NCBI RefSeq assembly: GCF_001553935.1
Contig: NZ_CP014232.1
Span: 2,976,001 to 3,040,000 of the forward strand
DNA from: Actinomyces oris
Lineage (GTDB): Bacteria > Actinomycetota > Actinomycetes > Actinomycetales > Actinomycetaceae
DNA length: 64,000 nucleotides
Direction: 5' to 3'
In this document: piece after piece, positions 1 to 7,099 of the stretch
How positions within the stretch are numbered: position 1 is the stretch's first letter
Layout of the letters: every line of letters starts with the position of its first letter
Notes under the pieces: generated by a model
What the model was told of the DNA's origin: nothing
Database searches by the model: none
Seen by the model: the letters and a program-made list of their open reading frames with translations, nothing else
Program-made: the position numbers and the translations under genes

Positions 1-2454
1 TACCTGAATTCCTAATCCAAAAACAAAAGGATTGTCCCCATCATATTGAGCGTTGAAGATGGCGCCTCGAAATAGGGCCGCTTCACCGAAAGTGCCGCCG
101 GAGAAGTCTGCTTCGATTTCGAACTTCGCATAACTAAAGTCGGCAACTCCAGCGCACTCCGTTCCACTGAAGAATGTAATATCACCTAGTCTAGCCCCTT
201 TCATGAACAATCTTGAAAATGAAGTATTTCGTAGGATCGACCTATAGAAGGAAGCTCTCTCAATACTGCAGTTATTGAAGTTAACAACAGAAAATTCCAC
301 CCCCATAAAATGGGCGTCCCTCATCGTCGCATACCGGAAACTCGACTCACTTCTGAAGGACGTATCAACGAAGCGCACTTCCGAGAATATGGTTCTATCA
401 ACATTCAAGTAGGAGGAAAAATCGGCGTCTTTCTCAAATTCTACCTCACAGAATTCCGTATCCCCGCGAAACTGAACTCCGTTGAAATACGCCAGACCCT
501 TAAAGTCAATCTCTCGAAAAAGAGTTCGTTCTTTGAATATGGTAACCTGAGATTCACTATTCTTTTGCTGTCTACTCAATTTTATTACTGCACTAGATTG
601 AATTCGATTACAACCGAAGTTAACTGCATCTTTAAATATCCCCTTCTTAAACTCTACCTCGCCTTCGAAGTATACTCCACTAAATGTCGCATCTCTATCG
701 AATGTTACGTCGTGAAACTTAGATGCATTGAACTTTGTTGTTTTATCTTGATAGGACCCGACATATAAGGAGCCTTTAAAATGAACTGAAGAAAATTCAG
801 TCACGTCCTGAAATTCTGCGTTCCTGAAGGTAGTTACACCGTTAAAAACGGTCTCTTTGAAAATAGCAGGCTTATTAAAGGCTACATTCTGAAGTTCAAT
901 GCGATGAAAGCTAGAGTTTTCTCCGAACTTGACGGAATTGAACTCCACTGAACCAGCGAACAAGGTGTTTTTAAATGTAGTGAACGATTTGAACGCAACA
1001 TCTCGGAAGGTAACATCCATAAAGGCGACTGGAGAACAAGTTTCATCAACATCGAAACTAGTTGGCCCTTCAAAACATGTTCGGTTGAATTCAGTCTCTC
1101 CAGAAAATTTCACGCTAATGAATGCTGTTACCGATTTCAAAGTAGCACATCTGAACGTCACATGTGAGAAGGTAGTTGGGACACCTCTGCCGTTAGATTT
1201 AAATCTAGTCGCTTTATCGAAGACTACATCCTTGAAAATTGTTCGTCCTTTAAAATTCACACCTTCAAAATCAACAAAGGCAAAAACTGTTCGGGTTCCT
1301 GCCTGAATCGCCTCAAAAGTAACATCCTTCTCAAATATGCTGTCCTGAAACTTAGTCTCGCCGCAGAAATTGACGCCTCGAAATACAACTAGATCGCGAA
1401 ACTGAACGGAATCGAAATCAACACCCTCAGAAAATACTACATCATGCAATTCAACATGGTCAACGAATTTCGAATGCTGCACCTTAAGGTCTGAGATGAT
1501 CGCATTACGGAGCCTGAAGGGCTCACGAAACTTCGAGCCACGCAAGTCAATAGAGTACTCACTCCAAGGGCCTGGAGACATATTTGTTGAGCCATCGTAA
1601 GCAATGTTTTGTTCCGATAGATGGTCGTTGAGCACGGAGACCACCGCTGACTCCACAGGACCGTCATCTTTTGGCCGTTTGGTACGAAGGTATCCGCATA
1701 ATATATCAACAACTCTTTTGTTGTAGTCAGTCACATATTCTTCACTACCATAAACATCTGCGATTTCGGAAAGTGCATAAACTCCAGCAAGTCTCGCTTG
1801 GGCTGAATGCGAACTTAATTGCTGAACTGCTTGCATGAGTTTGTCATCGGCTTCCCTCACAATTAAGCGACTTAACTCGCGTTCGGAGCCCGCCTGTTGG
1901 CGATACTTTATGACGAGATACCCAACTGCGCCTATTCCGCCGATTGCAGTAAATACGCTGGATAGCCGGTCTCTAGAGTTCGAGAACTCGACGTCCTCCC
2001 ATCCCGCCCTGAAATTTCCTCCCCAGACTGCGCTGAGTAGCGTGTATGCGATGAGTGCGATAACTACCCAGATCACGATTGCGCGAAATAGCGCATAATT
2101 CCTTTTCAAACGGCTACTCATCAAAGGAATCAGGATCATACCCGCAAATGCGGCAACTATCGCAGCATTTTTGAACTTCCACCATTCAGCTGGGTTTGCC
2201 CACCATAGGTGCTTCGCCCAACATATTATTACAACTGACGGCGTTATCGACAGTATGGTTGAAGAAGTAGGGTAACTATCGTTCCAGCTGAATATCTTTC
2301 CACTCTCGAAATTATTCACCACATCTCCAGCGTGTCTGTTTTGATCAAACGGGTTAGACAAACGTCTGCTCTCTCGTGAGACTCGACTTGCTTGCAGGGA
2401 ATCAACGCGATCGTCCCACTGACCATAAAGCAAGCTAATCGTTCTCGTCAACAT
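1..2454 (-). CDS. Membrane-anchored pentapeptide-repeat protein, 3' end beyond window
   Basis: I translated the minus strand by hand from the ATG at 2454 down to base 1 and found 818 codons without a stop; an in-frame stop lies just upstream at 2464-2466. The gene continues past the window edge. Residues 97-113, 122-142 and 166-184 are hydrophobic and look like membrane segments. Residues about 205-260 carry the motif RLAGVYALSEIAD, typical of the spacer domain in actinobacterial pentapeptide proteins. From about residue 315 the chain is a long run of pentapeptide-type units with Phe at the centre (FKDVVF, FKETVF, FRNAEF), expected to fold as a right-handed quadrilateral beta helix. The DNA is clearly AT-rich compared with everything to the right, which suggests acquisition. 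A minus-strand TACAAT at 2512-2507 could be the -10. Function unknown; scaffold or protective roles are known for the family. Confidence 0.85.
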   Translation of the reverse strand, partial: MLTRTISLLYGQWDDRVDSLQASRVSRESRRLSNPFDQNRHAGDVVNNFESGKIFSWNDSYPTSSTILSITPSVVIICWAKHLWWANPAEWWKFKNAAIVAAFAGMILIPLMSSRLKRNYALFRAIVIWVVIALIAYTLLSAVWGGNFRAGWEDVEFSNSRDRLSSVFTAIGGIGAVGYLVIKYRQQAGSERELSRLIVREADDKLMQAVQQLSSHSAQARLAGVYALSEIADVYGSEEYVTDYNKRVVDILCGYLRTKRPKDDGPVESAVVSVLNDHLSEQNIAYDGSTNMSPGPWSEYSIDLRGSKFREPFRLRNAIISDLKVQHSKFVDHVELHDVVFSEGVDFDSVQFRDLVVFRGVNFCGETKFQDSIFEKDVTFEAIQAGTRTVFAFVDFEGVNFKGRTIFKDVVFDKATRFKSNGRGVPTTFSHVTFRCATLKSVTAFISVKFSGETEFNRTCFEGPTSFDVDETCSPVAFMDVTFRDVAFKSFTTFKNTLFAGSVEFNSVKFGENSSFHRIELQNVAFNKPAIFKETVFNGVTTFRNAEFQDVTEFSSVHFKGSLYVGSYQDKTTKFNASKFHDVTFDRDATFSGVYFEGEVEFKKGIFKDAVNFGCNRIQSSAVIKLSRQQKNSESQVTIFKERTLFREIDFKGLAYFNGVQFRGDTEFCEVEFEKDADFSSYLNVDRTIFSEVRFVDTSFRSESSFRYATMRDAHFMGVEFSVVNFNNCSIERASFYRSILRNTSFSRLFMKGARLGDITFFSGTECAGVADFSYAKFEIEADFSGGTFGEAALFRGAIFNAQYDGDNPFVFGLGIQV

Positions 2455-2523
2455 TGATCTGCTTCAGCGTTATCCTCGATCGTTCGTTGGCAGACCTGCT
2501 AACATTATTGTAGATTCTTTGTG

Positions 2524-2778
2524 TTAGATTGTGCATGTCAGGTGTGTCGATGTGCGCACGTCAAGTTGCGGGGGTCGGGACTGTTCAGGAGCCTGAGATG
2601 TGTTCTTCAGGGTCACGAGGCGGGCAGCACATCTATGGCATGCGTAGGACCCGGACACGCCCAGACCCGACTGTATGGCCGCCAAGTAGTTGATGCTGTA
2701 GCTCAAGAGGACAGGGTCGGGATGGCAAGCGATGGAGGTTGGGGTCTCATTGGCCGCAGCCAGCTTGTTCACACTCAC
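2524..2778 (-). CDS. Possible small hypothetical protein
   Basis: An 84-codon frame, GTG start at 2778 or the in-frame GTG two codons later, which has AGAGG five bases upstream. The product has Cys/His pairs (ACHPDP, CHRCAAR) that could bind metal, but I do not recognise a family. It lies between the AT-rich gene and the ABC exporter with intermediate base composition. It may be a remnant or a chance frame. Confidence 0.3.
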   Translation of the reverse strand: MSVNKLAAANETPTSIACHPDPVLLSYSINYLAAIQSGLGVSGSYACHRCAARLVTLKNTSQAPEQSRPPQLDVRTSTHLTCTI

Positions 2779-3007
2779 CTCTACGGGACGGAATATTGGG
2801 CATCAGGGTGCCTGACCGGGAGAAGGCCACAGCTATTGATCAGGACGAACCACAGTAGACCCCTTCCATGGGGAGTAGTCGAGCTCAAGAGGGGATGGGG
2901 GCGTCTTCCACTTGAGTGCGAAGGTTGAAGGGGCGCTCTGGGCATCGGGCACGCAGGCGATGATAATCCACATAAGGCAACCCTAACCCCACCAGGCTCC
3001 ACCGCAC
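2779..3007. other. Intergenic stretch, no supported gene
   Basis: Open frames on both strands here (for example 2781-3134 minus and the tail of 2521-2928 plus) have no recognisable domains and no convincing ribosome binding sites. I see no RNA gene or repeat in it. Confidence 0.5.
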
Positions 3008-3041
3008 GGCGGGCGCGACAGTCCTCACTCTCGCGCCCGCC
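3008..3041 (-). terminator. Hairpin after the ABC permease gene
   Basis: Perfect inverted repeat GGCGGGCGCGA (3008-3018) and TCGCGCCCGCC (3031-3041), 11 bp stem with a 12-base loop, 20 bases past the permease stop in the minus direction. No T-run follows, so the terminator type is not certain. Confidence 0.6.
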
Positions 3042-3060
3042 GTTGCTGGCCCCTTCCGGT

Positions 3061-3807
3061 TCAGCGGGTCTTGCGCGGCACGGTGGAGGCCGCCACCCCC
3101 AGGACCACCAGGCCGAAGCAGACCAGGTAGGCAAGGTATCGGAAGAAATCGTCGGAGGGCTCGCTGGCCGTCGTGAGCTCGGTGACGGCGTCGACCGCCC
3201 AGCTCATGGGCAGGGCGTCAGCGACCACCTCCAAGGCGCGCGGCAGCTGGTCGCGACTGACCAGGAGCCCGCACAGGAACAGCTGGGGTGCGATGACCAC
3301 CGGCATGAACTGCACGGCCTGGAACTCAGTGCGGGCAAAGGCCGAGACCAACAGCCCCAGGGACACCCCGACGAAGGCGTCCACCAGGGCGGTGAGCACC
3401 ACCCACCCCCAGGAGGCGGAGATGTCCACGTCCAGCCCCCAGGCGGCCACGGCGCACAGGATGAGGGACTGGATGACGGCGGTCAGTGCGAAGGCGGTGG
3501 CATAGCCGAACAGGAGGTCGGCCCGGTGGATCGGTGTGGTCCACAACCGCTCCAGGGTGCCGCTCACGCGTTCGCGCAGCATGGCGACGCTGGTGACCAG
3601 GAACATGACCGTAGTCGGCAGGATCGCCATCATGGAGACGGCGATGTGATTGAACAGCAGGTCCGCGCCGGGATAGTCGCGGTAGACCAAGTACAGCAGG
3701 GTCAGCAGCGCGGCGGGCACGATCGCGATGAGGCCGACCGTGCGCCGGTCGGCACGTAGTTGGGTGAGGATGCGGCGGGTGGTGGCCAGGTAGGTGCGCA
3801 GGCGCAT
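3061..3807 (-). CDS. ABC-2 type transporter permease
   Basis: 248 residues with about six hydrophobic segments and the ABC-2 permease layout: a short cytoplasmic N-terminus, a first membrane helix at residues 25-42, then the conserved loop after helix 2 (RERVSGTLERLWTTPI, about 78-93), the amphipathic region that contacts the ATPase. It resembles DrrB-type drug or lipid exporters. The ATG overlaps the stop of the upstream ATPase gene (TGATG, shared base 3807), so the two are translationally coupled and should form one exporter in the cytoplasmic membrane. The substrate cannot be read from sequence; the neighbouring TetR gene suggests inducible export of a toxic compound. Confidence 0.85.
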   Translation of the reverse strand: MRLRTYLATTRRILTQLRADRRTVGLIAIVPAALLTLLYLVYRDYPGADLLFNHIAVSMMAILPTTVMFLVTSVAMLRERVSGTLERLWTTPIHRADLLFGYATAFALTAVIQSLILCAVAAWGLDVDISASWGWVVLTALVDAFVGVSLGLLVSAFARTEFQAVQFMPVVIAPQLFLCGLLVSRDQLPRALEVVADALPMSWAVDAVTELTTASEPSDDFFRYLAYLVCFGLVVLGVAASTVPRKTR

Positions 3808-4640
3808 CAGCGCTGCCCTCCTTTCTGCTCGGGTCGGCTCTCAGAGTCGGCGATGACGGCTAGAAAGGCGGCGTCCACGGTGTCCGCCCCGGTGCTGGCC
3901 AGGAGGTCCGTGGCCGTGGTGGTGGCCAAGATGCGGCCCTGGCGCATGAGCAGGACCTGGTCGCAGCGGAAGGCCTCGTCCATGACGTGACTGGAGACCA
4001 GGAGGGTGGCGCCGCGCTCGGCCAGGGCGTGGAAGGTGGCCCACAGCTCCTCACGGGTGACCGGGTCCAGGCCGACGGTAGGCTCGTCCATGACGAGCAG
4101 GTCGGGGTCGGCCACGAGCGCGCAGGCCAGGCTCACGCGCCCGGCCTCGCCGCCGGAGTAGGTGGACACGGGCCGGTCAGCCAGGGCAGTGAGCCCGACG
4201 ACGTCGAGGACCTCGTCCAGGTCGCGGGCCCGGCTGCCGGCCAGGGAGGCGAAGTAGCGCAGGTTCTGGCGGGCAGTCAGGTCGGCGTAGACAGCCTGAC
4301 CCTGGGTGACGTAGCCGACCCGACCGCGCACGGCGGCAGCACCCGGGGCGTGCCCGAGAACCTCGATCTGCCCGCGATAGCGCTGGACGCCGACGACGGT
4401 GCGCATAAGGGTGGTCTTACCGCAGCCAGAGGGACCGAGCAGGCCGGTGATGGTGCCGGGTGCCAGGTTCAGGTCCAGGCCGTGGAGGATCTCCTTGCGC
4501 CCACGGCTCACACGCAGGTCCATCGCGGTGACGGCCGGCTGCTCCGAGGCGGCGCAGGACGTGATGTCTCGACTGGAGTCGTGCGATTGGTTGCTGGCCC
4601 CCGACTCCCGGGGCGCGTCTCCTTCATCGCTTTTCATCAT
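3807..4640 (-). CDS. ABC transporter ATP-binding protein
   Basis: I start this at the ATG at 4640 (277 residues) because a good promoter places the transcript start at about that base; a longer frame opens at 4700. Walker A GPSGCGKTT is at residues 69-77, the ABC signature YSGGE at 161-165 and Walker B LLVMDEP at 181-187, followed by the usual D-loop and switch histidine region (LLVSSHVMDEA). It matches the DrrA-like, ABC-2 associated family. The first 40 residues are polar and not part of the domain. It powers the permease encoded immediately downstream. Confidence 0.88.
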   Translation of the reverse strand: MMKSDEGDAPRESGASNQSHDSSRDITSCAASEQPAVTAMDLRVSRGRKEILHGLDLNLAPGTITGLLGPSGCGKTTLMRTVVGVQRYRGQIEVLGHAPGAAAVRGRVGYVTQGQAVYADLTARQNLRYFASLAGSRARDLDEVLDVVGLTALADRPVSTYSGGEAGRVSLACALVADPDLLVMDEPTVGLDPVTREELWATFHALAERGATLLVSSHVMDEAFRCDQVLLMRQGRILATTTATDLLASTGADTVDAAFLAVIADSESRPEQKGGQR

Positions 4641-4675
4641 GTGATGAATATAGGTCGACGGTGACCCCCTGTCCA
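4633..4675 (-). promoter_or_regulatory. Promoter and operator-like palindrome at the ABC exporter start
   Basis: On the minus strand: -35 TGGACA (4675-4670), 17-base spacer, -10 TATATT (4652-4647). The predicted start of transcription falls at about 4640, the A of the ATG, so the message would be leaderless. A perfect inverted repeat TTCATCA-TG-TGATGAA (4633-4648) overlaps the -10 and the start codon. That is a good place for a repressor, most simply the adjacent TetR protein. The sequences are seen; the roles are inferred. Confidence 0.6.
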
Positions 4676-4805
4676 GAGCCTGGGGCTGGAAACTGTCCAC
4701 ATGGGACGACTTTGAATACCCCTTCAGCCAGAGCGGTCCCCATCCGTACAGGTCAGGGTGGCTTAGCTGAGCCCCAGGCCAGAATCACAGCTTCAAAGCC
4801 GTCCC

Positions 4806-4839
4806 AAACGGACAAAACTCGGCTCGGAGACCGAGCCGA
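4806..4839 (-). terminator. Rho-independent terminator of the TetR gene
   Basis: Stem TCGGCTCGG (4819-4827) with CCGAGCCGA (4831-4839), three-base loop, followed in the minus direction by GAGTTTTG. It sits 10 bases past the tetR stop and separates tetR from the exporter promoter. Confidence 0.8.
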
Positions 4840-4848
4840 TCTCAGTGA

Positions 4849-5466
4849 TCAGGCGGGATCAGTGACGTCGGGCAGGTCGTCGAAGGCGTAGCGCTGGATA
4901 GTGGGGCCGACAAGCGCAACCAGAGCTTCGACGTCGAGGCCGGCGATGTGGTCCATGCGGGCGACCCAGCGGGCCAGGCCGAGTCCGATGATCTGGCTGG
5001 CGATGAGCTGGGCGCGCAGCTGGGGGCGGTCGGGACAGAAGTGGGTGACGATCGGCGAGAGAACCCCGGTGGCGATGAAGTCGCGGAAGGGTTCGACGTC
5101 ACCGCCCTGGCCGAGCGCGGCATGGATGACCGCCGTGAAGCGGTCCGCCCCAGCCTCGTCCCACAGGCTGATGACGGAGCGCACGATCCCCTCCCCCAGC
5201 TGTTCGGGCTCGAGCTCGGTAATACCTGCGGCCCGGTGTGTGAGGTTGGCGTCGATCCCGGCGGTCGACTCGATGACGGCTTTGGCGAAGAGCGTGGCCC
5301 GGTCCGGGAAGTAGTGGTGGACCAGGGCCGGGTCGACGCCGGCGTCGCGCGCGATGCCGCGCAGGGAGGTCTGGTAGCCGTCGCGGGCGAAGGCGGTGCG
5401 GGCCGCCGCCAGGATAGCCTCACGCGTGTCCGGGCTCCCCGCCGGCCGCCGCCCGCGCGGGCTCAT
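4849..5466 (-). CDS. TetR-family transcriptional regulator
   Basis: 205 residues. The N-terminal helix-turn-helix is clear: TREAILAAARTAFARDGY (about 14-31), then TSLRGIARDAGVDPALVHHYF, the typical recognition helix ending in the HHYF/VYYHF motif, then DRATLF. The C-terminal domain is alpha helical and resembles the TetR C-terminal group found in actinobacterial regulators. It is transcribed in the same direction as the ABC exporter that follows it, but a terminator and a fresh promoter lie between, so they are separate units. It is the obvious candidate to repress the exporter. The ligand is unknown. Confidence 0.88.
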   Translation of the reverse strand: MSPRGRRPAGSPDTREAILAAARTAFARDGYQTSLRGIARDAGVDPALVHHYFPDRATLFAKAVIESTAGIDANLTHRAAGITELEPEQLGEGIVRSVISLWDEAGADRFTAVIHAALGQGGDVEPFRDFIATGVLSPIVTHFCPDRPQLRAQLIASQIIGLGLARWVARMDHIAGLDVEALVALVGPTIQRYAFDDLPDVTDPA

Positions 5467-5547
5467 CGCTCACTCGTCTCGCTCATAGTCCGAGCATGCC
5501 CGCAAGCCGGCCCATTGGGAAGCAACTCCACGACACGACATGCTAGA

Positions 5548-5564
5548 ATTTTGTTTGACAAAAT
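5548..5564. promoter_or_regulatory. Palindrome between tetR and the toxin-antitoxin pair
   Basis: Perfect inverted repeat ATTTTGT-TTG-ACAAAAT in a short AT-rich patch of otherwise GC-rich DNA. It contains TTGACA (5555-5560), a possible -35 for the plus-strand toxin-antitoxin genes, but no good -10 follows at 16-18 bases. It lies 82 bases upstream of tetR and 23 upstream of the toxin, so it could be the operator of either. Confidence 0.45.
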
Positions 5565-5586
5565 GCGTCGACAGAGGGTTGTGCGG

Positions 5587-5862
5587 ATGTTGGACAGAAT
5601 CACCGTTCATCCTCGCGTCATCCGCCGCCTCCCTGACATACAGGTCGCAGACGTTGAGTCCGCCTGGCGCAGCGCCATCGCAGTCCGCCGAAGAAACTAT
5701 GACCCAACTTAGTACTACGCAGCAGCCGGAGCAGACTCTCATGGACGACTGCTCGAAATGGTTGGAGTAGAACTCGACGATGGCAGCCTACTGATTTTTC
5801 ACGCCATGAGACTCACCGACAAGATGGCTCAGGAACTACAGGTCCGAAGGGAGAACACATGA
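5587..5862 (+). pseudogene. Toxin-like gene with an in-frame TAG (BrnT-like or related)
   Basis: From ATG 5587 (GAGGG at 5574-5578, good spacing) the frame reads 41 codons, hits TAG at 5710-5712, and then continues open in the same frame to TGA 5860-5862. Both halves belong together: before the stop VESAWRSAIAVRRRNYDPT, after it YYAAAGADSHGRLLEMVGV and LLIFHAMRL. The pattern GRLLEMVGV...DGSLLIFHAM is the core of a small actinobacterial protein family usually encoded next to ribbon-helix-helix antitoxins. A single C-to-T change (CAG to TAG) would explain the stop. The downstream antitoxin ATG overlaps this gene's TGA (ATGA). The exact toxin family name is inference. Confidence 0.65.
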
Positions 5863-6128
5863 GTACCTATAAGACGAAGAGTGGAGCCGCGCTCACTGAC
5901 GACGAGATCGAGCGACTTGGTGAGGCAGCAGAACGAGGAGAGTATCCCGGCACTCCAGGAGAGTTCATTGTCTCTCCAGGCAGGCCTCGACTCTCAGACG
6001 AGGATCTTGTCACCATTGCTTTCAAAGTGCCACGCTCACATCGAGACGCACTGGACCGTAGGGCTGAGGCGCAGGGCGAAACTCGCAGTCAGTTCATGCG
6101 AGAAGCACTCGAAAGAGCACTAGCCTGA
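5859..6128 (+). CDS. Ribbon-helix-helix (CopG-type) antitoxin
   Basis: 89 residues. The C-terminal part (about 51-89) fits a ribbon-helix-helix DNA-binding domain: a beta strand (LVTIAFKVP) followed by two helices (RDALDRRAEAQG, RSQFMREALERALA). The N-terminal half (TDDEIERLGEAAERGEYPG) would wrap the toxin and resembles the arm seen in actinobacterial CopG antitoxins. It starts by an ATGA overlap with the preceding toxin gene, which carries a stop codon. If the toxin is dead, this antitoxin may persist as an autoregulator or as immunity against a homologous toxin. Confidence 0.75.
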   Translation: MSTYKTKSGAALTDDEIERLGEAAERGEYPGTPGEFIVSPGRPRLSDEDLVTIAFKVPRSHRDALDRRAEAQGETRSQFMREALERALA

Positions 6129-6216
6129 CGCAAGCAGCGTCCACGCTGACACCACGCTCGTCAGCCAATCGACTCAGTTCATCCTCAACTTCGGCATCTA
6201 CAACGATATTCACCAT
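6094..6216 (-). CDS. Possible antitoxin remnant, 40 residues
   Basis: A short minus-strand frame starting 11 bases after the rsmE stop. The first 30 residues (MVNIVVDAEVEDELSRLADE and on) look like the strand-helix start of a ribbon-helix-helix or VapB/RelB-like antitoxin. After that the frame runs antisense into the end of the CopG gene and loses any likeness. It is best read as the stump of a second antitoxin cut off when the neighbouring module arrived. Confidence 0.3.
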   Translation of the reverse strand: MVNIVVDAEVEDELSRLADERGVSVDAACVRLVLFRVLLA

Positions 6217-6226
6217 CGTCACGGTC

Positions 6227-7039
6227 TCACTCCCACAGGCCGCTGGCGTAGGCGAGGACGGCCAGGGCGACGGGGCCGGCTGAGGCGGTGCGCATGACGT
6301 GGGGGCCCAGCCGCACCGTCGTCGCCCCGGCGGCCTCCAGGGCAGCCGTCTCCTCGGGGCTGATACCGCCCTCGGGCCCCACGACGACGGCTAGCGCCAG
6401 CGGCGCCTGTTCGGGCGCGGGCAGGCGCACTGACTCCATCGCGGTGCTGATCGGGGTACTGGCCTCCTCGTGCAGGACCAGCACCACTCCCCCGCCGCGA
6501 ACGGTCTGCCCTACCCAGTCGGCCAGACTGCGGGTGTCCCGCACCTCCTCGACCTCGGGGACGCGGGCCCGCCGGGCCTGCTTGGCGGCCTGGAGGGCGG
6601 TGGTCTGCCAGCGCTGGCGTCCCTTGGCCTGCTTGGCACCCTGCCACACGGACACGCAGCGCTCGGACTGCCAGGGCAGCACCAGCCCCACCCCGACCTC
6701 GGTGGCCGTCTCCACGGCCTGCTCGTCGCGCCCGCCCTTGGCCAGGGCCTGAACGAGGGTCAGCCGGAGCGGCGGCTCGGGCTCCTCAACGCGATCCAGG
6801 ACCCGCACGGCCAGACGGTCCTTGGCGCCGCCGACGCCGGCCCCGGTCACCTCGCAGACCAGGCGCAGACCAGCGCCGTCAACGAGGTCCACGCGCTCCT
6901 GGGCACGCAGGCGCTTGACGGTTACGGCATGGCGGGCCTCAGGCCCGGTGAGCATGAGGACGGTTCCGGTCCCCGCCGAAGCGACGGCATCGGCAGGCTC
7001 GATGGTCTCGGGCGTGAAGAGAAAGACGGGTGCGGTCAC
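6227..7039 (-). CDS. rsmE: 16S rRNA (uracil1498-N3)-methyltransferase
   Basis: 270 residues, close to the family's usual 240-260. The N-terminal PUA-like part includes LTGPEARHAVTVKRLRA (about 30-46). The C-terminal SPOUT/trefoil-knot methyltransferase domain shows VVVGPEGGISPEE (about 218-230) and LGPHVMRTASA (about 243-253), the two knot motifs that bind S-adenosylmethionine. It methylates U1498 of 16S rRNA in the assembled 30S subunit. In actinobacteria rsmE usually follows hrcA and dnaJ directly; here a gene on the opposite strand lies between them. Confidence 0.92.
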   Translation of the reverse strand: MTAPVFLFTPETIEPADAVASAGTGTVLMLTGPEARHAVTVKRLRAQERVDLVDGAGLRLVCEVTGAGVGGAKDRLAVRVLDRVEEPEPPLRLTLVQALAKGGRDEQAVETATEVGVGLVLPWQSERCVSVWQGAKQAKGRQRWQTTALQAAKQARRARVPEVEEVRDTRSLADWVGQTVRGGGVVLVLHEEASTPISTAMESVRLPAPEQAPLALAVVVGPEGGISPEETAALEAAGATTVRLGPHVMRTASAGPVALAVLAYASGLWE

Positions 7040-7099
7040 GGCTCCAGCCTACGGGCCGTATCCAACAGGTGTCCGCCGGCGGTGCTAGCGTCAGTGACC

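Noticed and set aside
310..1306. Plus-strand frames at 310-768 and 929-1306
   Set aside because: They are antisense to the pentapeptide-repeat gene. Its minus frame is open over the whole region and has a clear repeat pattern.
2521..2928. 135-residue plus-strand frame
   Set aside because: No domain, no good ribosome site, overlaps another frame on the other strand. Kept only as an unproven minus-strand alternative.
5555..5585. TTGACA promoter for the toxin-antitoxin genes
   Set aside because: No acceptable -10 at 16-18 bases, so I list only the palindrome.
6470..7099. Long upstream extension of the YggS frame
   Set aside because: It reads antisense through rsmE and has no protein likeness. 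The ATG at 7100 gives a normal-length protein.
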